Numbered from the stretch's first letter, positions 9,088 through 18,474 are shown. The stretch: DNA of 64,000 bases from Chryseobacterium sediminis (GCF_008386505.1 NZ_VUNZ01000001.1:1-64000); one strand, 5' to 3'. Program-made: numbers and translations. The notes: generated by a model not told the origin, from the letters alone.

Positions 9088-9763
9088 CTCAAAAAAAAAC
9101 TGTCTGATTTATCATGTCAGACAGTACTCGAAATATTCTCTTTTCACCACATGTATTTTTTTTAGTGGTCTCTGGGTCAAATATGAAAATTTTTAACGAA
9201 AACAGGAAAAAACGCTCTACTACATGGGTACTACATCAAATATTTTGATTTGTAATCAATTGGTATGTAGTGTGTTATTGTTTTTGTCTTTTTTGAGGAT
9301 TTATTTATGAAAAAAAGTGCGGGCTATTCTAAACTGCTGTATTTTTTTAGACTGTATTTGTTATAATCTATCTCTTTAGATGCTATTTAAGTAGCATTTA
9401 CGTATCAGTTTTTTTCCGATTTTCAATTTACTTTTTCATTGATATTTTAATCAAAACACTCAACGTATTTTCCCTTTTAAAATTCTGCTAATTAATGAAT
9501 AGATTAGAACAGTGGTGTAAATTATTGATATTTAGTCGTTTACAATAATAGTGTATCTATGTAGTATCACTTTTTTTTGTTTTTTATTAAAAATATATAA
9601 GCTTTGCAATGAGTTTTATTGTGAATGTTATACGATATGTTTTGTTTTATTGAATTTATGATAATGTTTGTTTTTCGCCATAGAAACAACTAAAGAATAG
9701 AAACTGAAACAGTCTTTGGATAATAATTTTCAATAAACTTTCCAAAATAACTTAAATAAATCT
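9088..9763. other. Long AT-rich upstream region of the metalloprotease
   Basis: No coding frame is visible. It holds a 9-bp hairpin (9099-9125), a cluster of TACTACAT-type motifs (9218, 9229, reverse copies at 9265 and 9559), and an 18-bp palindrome ATGCTATTTAAGTAGCAT at 9380-9397 with two central mismatches. No exact TAnnTTTG box was found. Confidence 0.5.
9099..9125. terminator. Hairpin after TPR-HTH copy 2
   Basis: ACTGTCTGA (9099-9107) pairs perfectly with TCAGACAGT (9117-9125), with a 9-base loop. The uninterrupted A run lies to its left, so the T run is on the minus strand; on the plus strand the tail is poor in T. Either a weak terminator of the regulator gene or a barrier to reverse transcription. 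Confidence 0.45.
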
Positions 9764-12700
9764 ATGAAAAAAAGAATTTTATTCGTTTGCGCGTTAGCGT
9801 CTTGTTTTACCGTTTTCAATGCGCAGAGATGGGAATCTGTTTCTCAAAAATCTTCGCAGATAAGAGAAGGAGTAGAAGTGCAGCATTCTTACAGAGTTGA
9901 TTTGAAATCTCTGAGAGAAATACTGAAAAATGCTGAAGAAACAGGAAAGAATGCACGTCCTGTTATTATTTCTTTACCAACAGCAGAAGGAAAGATTGAA
10001 AAATTTGCGGTCTACAGCAATCCTGTAATGGATAAATCTCTCGTAGACAGATATCAGCTCGGATCTTATGTGGGAATTGGGGTTGATGATTCTTCTAAGT
10101 ATTTAAGATTCAGTACGTCTCCGACTGATATGCAGTCTATGATTATCAAAGATGGTATATTTCAGTTTATAGAACCTATAAGTACAGATAAACAAACTTA
10201 TGGTGTTTTCTATAAAACAAAGAATGAAGGAGAACATGGCTTCAAATGTGATACAGGAGAACATGATTTTAAAGATATTAATAAACTGGTAAAGAATGGT
10301 AAAAACATGCTTTCCGGATTAGGAATTACCAACAGACCTACCAATACAAAATACAGAAGTTTCAGAATGGCATTGTCCGTTACCGGAGAATACAGCCAAT
10401 ATCAGTTGACAGCAGCCGGAACCCCTGCTAACGCTACAGATGATGTAAAAAAAGGAGTTGTTTTGGCTGCAATGAACAATACAATGACCCGAATAAATGG
10501 TGTTTTTGAACGTGATTTTGGGGCTCATTTAACGGTTCAGGATCTTCCTCAGATTATTTATCTTGATTCTGCTACAGATCCTTATACTAACGACTTAAAT
10601 ACTCAGCTGCAACAAACCCTTACTGCTGCGGTAGGAAATGCCAACTATGATATTGGACACGTTCTTAATCAAAATGCGGAAAGGAGCGGGAATGCCGGGG
10701 GTATTGGAATTGTCTGTTTAGATCCTGCCAGTAATACGGACAAGAAAAAAGGATCAGCTTTTACACAAGGACCTGTACCTGTAGGAGAGATTTTTGATTT
10801 TACAGCGGCTCATGAAATGGGGCATCAGCTGGGGGCTAATCACACATTTTCAAATACTTCTGTTACAGATGCAAACAAAGGAGCTAATGTAGAACCAGGA
10901 GGAGGAACAACCATTATGGGGTATGCCGGAATTACCTATGATAATGTACAGGCTAACGCTGATGGATATTTTCATTACAAATCAATTGATCAGGTACTGA
11001 CTAATTTAGAAGGTAAGGACAATTGTGGAGTATCTCAGAATATCATTGATAATACAGCTCCGGTAATTAATCCATTGGTAGCTTATAACATTCCTAAAGG
11101 AACTGCTTATTATCTTGAAGCTGCTGCTGTGGATGCAGAAAATAATCCTGTGAATTACACATGGGAACAGAATGACAGTACAGATGAATCTTCTACAATT
11201 TCAGGAGATAGCGGATGGGGATATAATCCAAAAGGAGCATTAACAAGATCACTTCCCGGTACACCGAACGGAAGAAGATATTTCCCTAAGTTGGAAACTG
11301 TAATGAATGGTATTCTAACAGATAAGCAAGGTTGGGAATCTGTATCTTATATCCCTCGTATCTTAAATTATGCTGTAACGGTAAGAGATCAAAATGCTCA
11401 GCGTCCTATGGTTTCCAGCTCCACAACTACAGTTACTGTAGGAAATGATGGACCATTCAAGTTCAATGGACTTACTGCATCTTCAGTGCTGTATAATGAT
11501 GCAGTAAACACAATCTATTGGGATGTTGCCAATACAAATGTCACTCCTTATAATACAGCAAGTGTTAAAATAGATTATACTAAAGATAACGGTGTTACGT
11601 GGACTGATCTTGTAGCCGCAACTCCCAATACTGGAAGTTATAGCGCTCAAATGCCAGGTAATCTAAGTGGAGCTGTAAAGTTAAGAGTTTCAGCGGTAGG
11701 TAATATATTTTATGCTGTATCTCCTGCAATTACTGTTGGTAGTGCGCCTACATCTAATACATCAGCTCCTACAGGTATTGCTGCCATTGCTACTGAGATT
11801 TTCAAAACAACAGCAAGAGTATCATGGAATAGTGTTCCGGGAGCATCTTATTCAATCAATTACAGAAAAACGGGAACTGTAAACTGGTCTAACGCTGTGA
11901 GCCAGGCCAATTCAGTAGTTTTGAATAATTTAGAAGATGAAACAAATTATGAAGTACAGGTGGCTGCTGTAGTCAATTCAGTTCCTGGAGCATTTTCTAA
12001 TAACTATACATTTAAAACAAAAGGATTAAAGACCGGAGTTGACTACTGTTTTTTAAATACAGGTTCACCTTATCTTGGAGCAATCTTAAAAGTGGCTGTT
12101 GCTAATATAGATTATACTGACGCTACTGCAAGATCTTATAAAGATTTGAGTGAAGACCCTACTAAAATTGTTAATCTGACACAGGGAAATACCTATACTC
12201 TTGCACCTAGAATAGGAAACTTGTTACAAAGCGGAATGCAGGTAAATGTTTCTGCATGGATTGATTACAACAGAAACGGGATTTTTGAAGCAACGGAAAG
12301 AGTAGCTCAGGGATCCGGAGCAGCGCCTACAGGTAACGTTGGAATGGGTAACCTCACTTTTACAGTTCCGGCAGCTACCTATTCGGGAGATAAATTGTTA
12401 AGAATGAGGATTGTGGGTAAGTTTTCAAATACTTCTCTTGCTGATGTATGTGGTGAAATTCCAAGCCAGGCAGGAGGTATTATGGATCTTCCTGTGAAGA
12501 TTACTGCCGGCGCACTTGCTGTGAGAGAAGCAGTAGACACAAAATCTTCAGAGGTATCTATTTATCCTAATCCTGCAGATACATTTGTAGAAGTGAAAAA
12601 CCTTAAAGGTAAAGCAGATTACAAAATCTACAGCGCAGATGGAAGATTGGTTCAGGAAGGTAAAATTGAAGGAAAGATCAATGTTGCTTCTTTGGTAAAA

Positions 12701-12766
12701 GGAATGTATGTGATTACTATAAAAGATGATAAGAATACTTATAATACTAAGTTAATCAAGAAATAA
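9764..12766 (+). CDS. Secreted reprolysin-like metalloprotease with T9SS sorting domain
   Basis: 1000 aa secreted zinc protease. The signal peptide ends near FNA-QRW. A propeptide-like region (about 20-190) precedes a metzincin domain with the zinc motif HEMGHQLGANH: His350, Glu351, His354 and His360. A Met-turn follows in TIMGYAG. Then come Ig-like/fibronectin type III-like domains (about 560-765; VSWNSVPGASYSINYRK), a GEVED-like beta domain (about 780-910; SAWIDYNRNGIFE) and a C-terminal Por secretion tail (about 925-1000; SIYPNPADTF and GMYVITIKDD). The tail should route it through the type IX system to the surface or medium. It is followed by its own terminator. Substrates are unknown. 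Confidence 0.93.
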   Translation: MKKRILFVCALASCFTVFNAQRWESVSQKSSQIREGVEVQHSYRVDLKSLREILKNAEETGKNARPVIISLPTAEGKIEKFAVYSNPVMDKSLVDRYQLGSYVGIGVDDSSKYLRFSTSPTDMQSMIIKDGIFQFIEPISTDKQTYGVFYKTKNEGEHGFKCDTGEHDFKDINKLVKNGKNMLSGLGITNRPTNTKYRSFRMALSVTGEYSQYQLTAAGTPANATDDVKKGVVLAAMNNTMTRINGVFERDFGAHLTVQDLPQIIYLDSATDPYTNDLNTQLQQTLTAAVGNANYDIGHVLNQNAERSGNAGGIGIVCLDPASNTDKKKGSAFTQGPVPVGEIFDFTAAHEMGHQLGANHTFSNTSVTDANKGANVEPGGGTTIMGYAGITYDNVQANADGYFHYKSIDQVLTNLEGKDNCGVSQNIIDNTAPVINPLVAYNIPKGTAYYLEAAAVDAENNPVNYTWEQNDSTDESSTISGDSGWGYNPKGALTRSLPGTPNGRRYFPKLETVMNGILTDKQGWESVSYIPRILNYAVTVRDQNAQRPMVSSSTTTVTVGNDGPFKFNGLTASSVLYNDAVNTIYWDVANTNVTPYNTASVKIDYTKDNGVTWTDLVAATPNTGSYSAQMPGNLSGAVKLRVSAVGNIFYAVSPAITVGSAPTSNTSAPTGIAAIATEIFKTTARVSWNSVPGASYSINYRKTGTVNWSNAVSQANSVVLNNLEDETNYEVQVAAVVNSVPGAFSNNYTFKTKGLKTGVDYCFLNTGSPYLGAILKVAVANIDYTDATARSYKDLSEDPTKIVNLTQGNTYTLAPRIGNLLQSGMQVNVSAWIDYNRNGIFEATERVAQGSGAAPTGNVGMGNLTFTVPAATYSGDKLLRMRIVGKFSNTSLADVCGEIPSQAGGIMDLPVKITAGALAVREAVDTKSSEVSIYPNPADTFVEVKNLKGKADYKIYSADGRLVQEGKIEGKINVASLVKGMYVITIKDDKNTYNTKLIKK

Positions 12767-12824
12767 CACATTTGAATCTCCGTATCAGGATCTAAAAAAA
12801 CGGAGAGAAAAAAGATTTATTTAA

Positions 12825-12855
12825 AAAAGGCTGTCTCTGGTTGGGGCAGCCTTTT
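12825..12855. terminator. Bidirectional terminator
   Basis: AAAAGGCTG (12825-12833) pairs perfectly with CAGCCTTTT (12847-12855), 13-base loop, T-rich on both strands. It sits between the metalloprotease and the convergent monooxygenase gene. Confidence 0.85.
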
Positions 12856-12858
12856 GTT

Positions 12859-14025
12859 TTATGATGAAGTAAGATGGCCATTAAAAAAATCCAGCATGGT
12901 TGCTAATGACTTTTCAGAATGCATCCGTTCTCCATTTTCAAGGGATTCCTGTGTGGCAACAACAGCTCTTTTTCGCATATTGTTTTCGTAGGCTGAAATA
13001 GCATACTGCAAAGAACTGTAATGATTATTCGTTAGATATTCACTCAATTCAAGAGCGTCCAACATAGCCATATTAGCACCTTCTCCAGCAAACGGAGGCA
13101 TTACGTGGGCTGCATCACCTATTAAAGTTAGATTGGATTGTGCTTCCCAACTGTGATCTGAAGGCATAGAGTAGATCAGGCGCGGAACAAAAGGAGTTGC
13201 AGCATTTTCAAACAATTCATTCCAGACAGGGCTCCATTCGGAATATTCTGTTTTGAACCATTTTAATAATTGTGTATTATCAGAAAAATCAAGACCACTA
13301 TCAGAAGGCCAGTTTTCGTCAGCTTTAAAGCTTGCATAAAATCCCAGATCCCCATTGCCTTTCTGGCCAAGCAGAATGTTTTTTGTATTTCCGAATGCCA
13401 TTATTTTTCCTCCTTTAATCATAGCATCAATCTGAGGGGCACCTTCTTTTGAAACATTTCCTTCCAACATGATGATTCCTGAATAAACAGGTTTAATATC
13501 AGTAAGATAAGGCCGTATTTTAGAATTGGCTCCATCTGCTGCAATAACAAGATCTGCATATTCTGAAGTTCCGTTTTTGAAATGCATAAGCCATCCTTCA
13601 TTCTGACGTTCCATCGTGAGAAAATGACTGTCCCAGACTACCGTTTCAGGATGTAAGGATTTTAAAAGCATATTCCTTAGAGGTCCACGGTCTATTTCAG
13701 GACGGAAATATTCCTCGCCAAAATCTTCTTCAGGCTTTGTCTCATGGTCACTGAAGAATATTTCTGTCTGCTCATTGACAATCAGTGTTCTGTCTGCTCC
13801 GGGGCGGAACGTCTTTTTAAATTCTCCCAGCAGTTCCGCTTTGCGTATAGCTGCCAGCCCTGAATCTTCATGCATATCAAGAGGAGAGCCCTGTACCCGT
13901 GCGTTTTTATTAAAGTCTCTTTCATATACTTTTACGTTTGCACCTTTCAACTGTAAAAGTCTTGCCAGTGTAAGTCCTGCAGGACCGCCACCAACGATTG
14001 CTATTGATTTGTTTTCTATCAGCAT
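12859..14025 (-). CDS. TetX-like FAD-dependent monooxygenase
   Basis: 388 aa flavin monooxygenase of the PHBH/TetX group. The N-terminal Rossmann motif is IAIVGGGPAGLTLARLL, followed by the glutamate that binds ribose (VKVYERD). The second FAD motif reads GDAAHVMPPFAGEG, as in TetX. Compared with TetX from memory, the residue equivalent to Arg213 is Lys (GGKIMAF) and the position of His234 is Gly (GDLGFYASFK), while Met215 is kept. Those residues contact tetracycline in TetX, so tetracycline breakdown is uncertain; another aromatic substrate is as likely. It lies 27 bp after an AraC-type regulator gene on the same strand and is probably co-transcribed with it. Confidence 0.88.
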   Translation of the reverse strand: MLIENKSIAIVGGGPAGLTLARLLQLKGANVKVYERDFNKNARVQGSPLDMHEDSGLAAIRKAELLGEFKKTFRPGADRTLIVNEQTEIFFSDHETKPEEDFGEEYFRPEIDRGPLRNMLLKSLHPETVVWDSHFLTMERQNEGWLMHFKNGTSEYADLVIAADGANSKIRPYLTDIKPVYSGIIMLEGNVSKEGAPQIDAMIKGGKIMAFGNTKNILLGQKGNGDLGFYASFKADENWPSDSGLDFSDNTQLLKWFKTEYSEWSPVWNELFENAATPFVPRLIYSMPSDHSWEAQSNLTLIGDAAHVMPPFAGEGANMAMLDALELSEYLTNNHYSSLQYAISAYENNMRKRAVVATQESLENGERMHSEKSLATMLDFFNGHLTSS

Positions 14026-14052
14026 TTTTAATTTAAATTTTACAATGCAAAT

Positions 14053-14808
14053 TTATTTTCCTTTCAGCACGGATAATAGTACAAATCGGTCGTTTTTATT
14101 TTTGGATAATTCTTTAGGAGCAACTCCTGAAAATTTTTTCACTTCCTTGATGAAATGGTTTTGATCGGTATAATTAAGTTCAGGGAAGAGCCTTCCCTGT
14201 GCGATGTGTTCCAAAGATGCCCTGAAACGTAAAATAGTAGAATAAGCTTTTAATGATAAGCCAAATTGTTTGGTAAAATAGCGGTTAATCTGCCTGCTGC
14301 TCCAGCCTGTTTTTTCAGAAAGTTCCTGTACACTCATTTCTCCTTTTGAGGTATATATCAGGTCGAAAAGCCTACGTTTTCTTTCATCTGCCTTTTGGGG
14401 AAGCAGATCCTTTATTGTCTGGGTTGCTTTTAAACAACAAATATCAAAATTTTGTAAATCATCAGCTTTAAAATCCCAGAATTCAGAAGAAAGCTCTTTT
14501 CCGATATTCAATAGATCAGCAATAGACGTTTTTAAAATATATTCAACAGCAATGGGTTTGAAACTGACAACAAAAGCAATCATATGAGGAGCGATATATC
14601 TTTGCTCCGGATAAGTCTCGAGCCCAAGAAGGGTAACGTGAAAAGGTTCAGTGGCTGATTGTGAAAAGAACAAATCAACTCTTCCGTCAGGGATAATCAC
14701 TACTTCTTTAGCTTCGTTCGAGAGGTTTTGAAATGTTCCCAGATTTTCAACAAAATCGGCGATATCTTTGTCGGGTTCGATGAAGTTATAATAGAAATCT
14801 TGATCCAT
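14053..14808 (-). CDS. AraC family transcriptional regulator
   Basis: 251 aa. The N-terminal part (about 1-145) is a beta-rich sensor-like domain with the DGRVDLFF motif seen in many Bacteroidota AraC regulators. The C-terminal part has two HTH motifs: MSVQELSEKTGWSSRQINR (about 168-186) and the LNYTDQNHFIKEVKKFSG segment (about 215-235), which matches the conserved AraC signature. It stands upstream of the TetX-like gene on the same strand and probably regulates it. A possible promoter lies at 14869-14876. Confidence 0.9.
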   Translation of the reverse strand: MDQDFYYNFIEPDKDIADFVENLGTFQNLSNEAKEVVIIPDGRVDLFFSQSATEPFHVTLLGLETYPEQRYIAPHMIAFVVSFKPIAVEYILKTSIADLLNIGKELSSEFWDFKADDLQNFDICCLKATQTIKDLLPQKADERKRRLFDLIYTSKGEMSVQELSEKTGWSSRQINRYFTKQFGLSLKAYSTILRFRASLEHIAQGRLFPELNYTDQNHFIKEVKKFSGVAPKELSKNKNDRFVLLSVLKGK

Positions 14809-14868
14809 AGTTATGCCTGCAGAATGTTGCTTTTAAAGAAGAAAATTACAAAATTTGGGATAAACCGG

Positions 14869-14876
14869 CAAAGTTA
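14869..14876 (-). promoter_or_regulatory. Possible -7 box of the AraC operon
   Basis: On the minus strand this reads TAACTTTG, an exact TAnnTTTG match, 61 bases before the AraC start codon. A TTG lies only 15 bases upstream, closer than usual, so the -33 element is doubtful. Confidence 0.35.
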
Positions 14877-15016
14877 TAGATATATTCACTGCAATCAGGG
14901 AAGCAATATTCTTCAATGTAAAAGATGACTTTAAAATACAGGCTTTTTAGAGTTACGGTTTTCCGTAAGTTGTACCTGGTTTTTTTATTTAATATTGTCG
15001 GATAAAAATCTAAACC

Positions 15017-16678
15017 ATGGCAATTTTATTGATTATTATTTTGTTTATACTGATGCTTTATGCATTTGGTCAATCAGGAAAATTTAAAAAAGAATCCCTT
15101 AAGAAAGAAACTCAGGTTACCAATCTAAAAAGGGAAAATAATCAGTTGAAAGCAGAGGTTTCCAAGTTACAGCTAGATAAGATTACTTTAAGCAAAAAAA
15201 TAGCCGAAGTATTACGACACAATGATGCATTAAGAAAATATCAGGATATTATTGATATTAAAGTTGAATGTGACTATCTTCTTAAAAAAGCAGAAAGAGA
15301 TAGTTTGAGATTGAGAGAAAGGGCTGGACAGGAACTTTCAGAAGCACAGAACCAGGCTAAGGAGATTCGTAGAAATGTAAAAGAAATTACTGAAAAGAAA
15401 ACCAGAGAAATAGAATTATTGTATGAAAATGCTGTGAATGAAGCTAAGCGTATTGTAGAAAATGCGGAAGTAAGGGCGGAATCAATAGGTGGAGATGCCT
15501 ATCGAAGTTTAAGAGAAGCAGATCAGATTGCTGATAGAATAAAAGCAATGAAAAATGTTATTCAAGGTTATGGTAATGAATATTTAATACCAACATATAC
15601 TTTATTGGATGAATTGGCAGAAGATTTTGGCCACAAAGAAGCAGGTGATAATCTTAAAAAGCTAAGACAAAATAACAAGCTTATGATTGTAAGCAGACAG
15701 GCCGGTATCTGTGATTATATGGATGAATCAAGACGAAATACAGCTATTGATTTTGTTATTGATGCTTATAACGGGAAAGTAGATTCTATTTTGGCGTCTG
15801 TAAAGAAAGATAACTTTGGCATATTGAAACAAAAGATGGATGATGCATTTCAATTGGTTAATTTTAATGGACAGGCTTTTAGAAATGCGAGAATATCCGA
15901 AGTATACCATAGTGCGAGAGTTGAAGAGCTAAGATGGGCTGTAGTTGCCCAGGAATTGAAGTGGCAAGAGCAGGAAGAGCAAAGACAAATTCGTGAACAG
16001 ATTCGTGAGGAAGAAAGAGCTCGTAAAGATTATGAAAAAGCAATCAAAGAGGCAGAAAAAGAAGAACAGACTTTAAAAAGGCTGATTGAAAAAGCTGAAT
16101 CCCAGGTAGCTAGAGCTAATGAAGAACAAAAAATGCTTTTTCAGCAACAGCTTGAAGAATTACAGCAAAAACTTACTCAGGCTGAAGAGAAAAATCAAAG
16201 AGCAATTTCAATGGCACAGCAAACCAGAACAGGAAATGTATATATTATTTCAAATATCGGTTCATTCGGAGAAGATGTTTATAAAATTGGTATGACAAGA
16301 CGTTTGGATCCTTTAGACCGTGTTCGTGAGCTTGGGGATGCAAGTGTTCCTTTTGAGTTTGATGTTCATGCTATGATCTATGCTGAAGATGCTCCGGCCT
16401 TAGAGAAGCAGCTCCATAAAAAGTTTCTAAAAAGCCAACTGAATAAAATTAATCCAAGAAAAGAGTTTTTTAAATTAAATATTCACGATGTCAGAAACTA
16501 TATTGATTCTATGGGAATTGGTTGTAAATGGACACTGACAGCGGAGGCAAAACAATACCGTGAAACATTAAAGCTTGAGGAAGATATGAAAACTAATAAA
16601 CAGCTTGAAGCAGAATGGGAACAATATCAGGAGGTTACTGATCCTGTGACTTATGACGAAGTTCTCTCAGACGAATAA
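15017..16678 (+). CDS. DUF4041 coiled-coil protein with GIY-YIG (T5orf172-like) domain
   Basis: 553 aa. One N-terminal TM helix (about 2-18) and a long coiled coil (about 22-170) precede the DUF4041 region (about 170-300; ADQIADRIKAMKNVIQGYG and similar). A second, highly charged coiled coil follows (about 310-395), then a C-terminal GIY-YIG-type domain (about 400-500) starting VYIISN and continuing YKIGMTRR. In this family the GIY-YIG half is a nuclease fold often carried by phage or defence-related proteins. The TM helix would tether it to the inner membrane. It stands alone between a regulator operon and a Crp-like gene, with its own terminator. Function is not established; a defence role is a guess. 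Confidence 0.8.
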   Translation: MAILLIIILFILMLYAFGQSGKFKKESLKKETQVTNLKRENNQLKAEVSKLQLDKITLSKKIAEVLRHNDALRKYQDIIDIKVECDYLLKKAERDSLRLRERAGQELSEAQNQAKEIRRNVKEITEKKTREIELLYENAVNEAKRIVENAEVRAESIGGDAYRSLREADQIADRIKAMKNVIQGYGNEYLIPTYTLLDELAEDFGHKEAGDNLKKLRQNNKLMIVSRQAGICDYMDESRRNTAIDFVIDAYNGKVDSILASVKKDNFGILKQKMDDAFQLVNFNGQAFRNARISEVYHSARVEELRWAVVAQELKWQEQEEQRQIREQIREEERARKDYEKAIKEAEKEEQTLKRLIEKAESQVARANEEQKMLFQQQLEELQQKLTQAEEKNQRAISMAQQTRTGNVYIISNIGSFGEDVYKIGMTRRLDPLDRVRELGDASVPFEFDVHAMIYAEDAPALEKQLHKKFLKSQLNKINPRKEFFKLNIHDVRNYIDSMGIGCKWTLTAEAKQYRETLKLEEDMKTNKQLEAEWEQYQEVTDPVTYDEVLSDE

Positions 16679-16696
16679 CTTTTCCACAAGAAATAG

Positions 16697-16735
16697 AATC
16701 CCTTTAAACTTTAGGCTTAAAGGGATTTTATTTTA
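16697..16735 (+). terminator. Intrinsic terminator of the DUF4041 gene
   Basis: AATCCCTTTAA (16697-16707) pairs perfectly with TTAAAGGGATT (16717-16727), 9-base loop, followed by TTATTTTA. Confidence 0.9.
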
Positions 16736-16760
16736 TAAATTTTATTTCGTATGATGTGAA

Positions 16761-16818
16761 AATTCCCCTCCTCTGGAGGGGTGGCGAAAATTCAAAGAAT
16801 TTTTGACGGGGTGGTTTT
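16761..16818. repeat. Short interspersed palindromic repeat
   Basis: Contains two adjacent palindromes: CCCCTCC-tct-GGAGGGG and AAAATTC-aaa-GAATTTT, then GACGGGGTGG. It is locally G/C-rich, unlike its surroundings. From memory, this pattern recurs between genes in Flavobacteriia genomes; only one copy is in this window. Confidence 0.6.
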
Positions 16819-16893
16819 ACAACATATGATTAAACAGACTTCCACAAATTATCTCTATTTTTATAACTTAAAATAGATTTAGGACGATACCTC

Positions 16894-17475
16894 ATGGACA
16901 AGTCATCACTTAACACTTACTTTCATTCCCTTTTCAGTATCAAAGAGGAGGTGGTTGAAAAGATCACAGAAAAATTCGTCTGTTTTGAATTAAAAACGAA
17001 TACTGTTTTGCTGGATAAAGATGCCATCAGTACCAAAACATACTTTCTGGAAAAGGGCTATGTCCGTTCATACATCCTGAATGAAGACAATGAGGAGATT
17101 ACAACCAATATTTATACAGCTCCTTGCTTTGTGAATGATTTTTTGTCTTTTTTCAGGCAGCAGCCTGCCAAGGAAATATATCAGACAGTGACTGACTGTA
17201 TTTTCTGGGAGACAGGATTGGAAAATGTACAGGATAATTTTCATAATATCCCTGAATTCAGAGAGTTTAGCAGGCTTTTATTTGTTCTTAATTACTACAA
17301 TATTCATGACAGATTGATAGAAATGGCAAGTCAGAAAGCTTCCACAAGATATTTCAACCTGATGAAGAAAGATCCTGATATTTTTCAGCATGTTCCTTTG
17401 AAGATCATTGCTTCTTATCTGGGAATTAAAGACAGTTCACTGAGCCGGATCAGAAGAGATATTCATAAGATGTAA
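16894..17475 (+). CDS. Crp/Fnr family transcriptional regulator
   Basis: 193 aa. It has an N-terminal cyclic-nucleotide-binding-type beta-barrel (about 10-120; ISTKTYFLEKGYVRSY) and a short C-terminal helical part with the HTH-like segment VPLKIIASYLGIKDSSLSRIRR (split: LKIIASYLGIKDS, SLSRIRRDIHK). This is the Bacteroidota form that lacks a full-length Crp wing. The cNMP-binding arginine/glutamate set is not evident, so the effector is unknown. It lies 63 bp before the ketopantoate-reductase-like gene on the same strand and may control it. Confidence 0.88.
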   Translation: MDKSSLNTYFHSLFSIKEEVVEKITEKFVCFELKTNTVLLDKDAISTKTYFLEKGYVRSYILNEDNEEITTNIYTAPCFVNDFLSFFRQQPAKEIYQTVTDCIFWETGLENVQDNFHNIPEFREFSRLLFVLNYYNIHDRLIEMASQKASTRYFNLMKKDPDIFQHVPLKIIASYLGIKDSSLSRIRRDIHKM

Positions 17476-17538
17476 TTTCTTTTCATTTGTCAAGTGATAT
17501 TTCAGAGATCATCACTGATCTTTGCTAAAAATAATGTC

Positions 17539-18474
17539 ATGAACAAAAAACATATTGTCGTTGTAGGATTAGGTGGAGTAGGCGGTTACTTTGGTTTTAA
17601 AATAAATCAGACCAATGAAACTTCCGGAAAATATACTGTTTCTTTTGTTGCCCGGGGAGAAACCTATAAAAAAGTAAAAGAAAACGGATTGATTCTGCTT
17701 TCTCCCGAACATTCCAATACCCAAACACATCCTAATACTGTTGAAGAGAACATCAGTGATATTCAAAATCCTAATCTGGTGCTGATTTGTGTAAAAGAAT
17801 ATGATCTTGAAAACGTGTGTAAACAGTTACTGCCGGTCATCAATGAAAATACAGTCTTACTTCCGATGATGAACGGTGCAGATATCTATGACAGAATTCG
17901 TAAAATAATCCCAGATCATACCATTCTTCCAACCTGTATTTATGTGGCTTCCCATATTAAGGAAAGAGGAACTGTAGAACATAAAGGGAAAGCCGGGAAA
18001 ATGATTGTAGGAAGAGATCCTGAACATTTCTCTACCCCTGTAGAATGGATTACCAATCTTCTGAGTGAAAGTAAAATTGATTTTGATTTTAAAGACAATT
18101 CATTAACGGATATCTGGACAAAATTTATTTTCATTGCCAGTTTTGGGTTGGTGACAGCTAAATATAATTCATCCATTGGGACGGTATGTTCGGATGAACA
18201 GCAAAAGCATGAAGCGACTGAAATTATGAGAGAAATAAAGCGGATTGCCAATAAAAAAGAAATTTTCCTTCAGGAAGATATCATTGATAAAACCTTTGAA
18301 AAAGCATCCACATTTCCTTTTGAAACCCCAACTTCTTTACAGCTTGACATTCATTCCGGAAAGAAAGATAATGAACTGGAATTATTTGCAGGAGCCGTTT
18401 TGAAATATGGAGCAGAACTTGGTATAGAAACTCCTTTTACACAAAAAATCTATACTGAGATTCAGGCAAAATAA
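17539..18474 (+). CDS. Ketopantoate reductase family protein (PanE/ApbA-like)
   Basis: 311 aa NAD(P)-dependent reductase. The Rossmann motif IVVVGLGGVGGYFG starts at residue 5. ICVKEYDLE contains the catalytic-type lysine. The C-terminal all-alpha domain (about 175-311) has TDIWTKFIFIASFGLVTA and the ELELFAGAVLKYG stretch, both typical of ApbA_C. In the family the reaction is NADPH reduction of 2-dehydropantoate in coenzyme A synthesis, but many paralogues act on other substrates. The ATG at 17539 is chosen over an in-frame GTG at 17494 because the Rossmann strand then starts near the N-terminus. It follows the Crp-like regulator. Confidence 0.85.
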   Translation: MNKKHIVVVGLGGVGGYFGFKINQTNETSGKYTVSFVARGETYKKVKENGLILLSPEHSNTQTHPNTVEENISDIQNPNLVLICVKEYDLENVCKQLLPVINENTVLLPMMNGADIYDRIRKIIPDHTILPTCIYVASHIKERGTVEHKGKAGKMIVGRDPEHFSTPVEWITNLLSESKIDFDFKDNSLTDIWTKFIFIASFGLVTAKYNSSIGTVCSDEQQKHEATEIMREIKRIANKKEIFLQEDIIDKTFEKASTFPFETPTSLQLDIHSGKKDNELELFAGAVLKYGAELGIETPFTQKIYTEIQAK

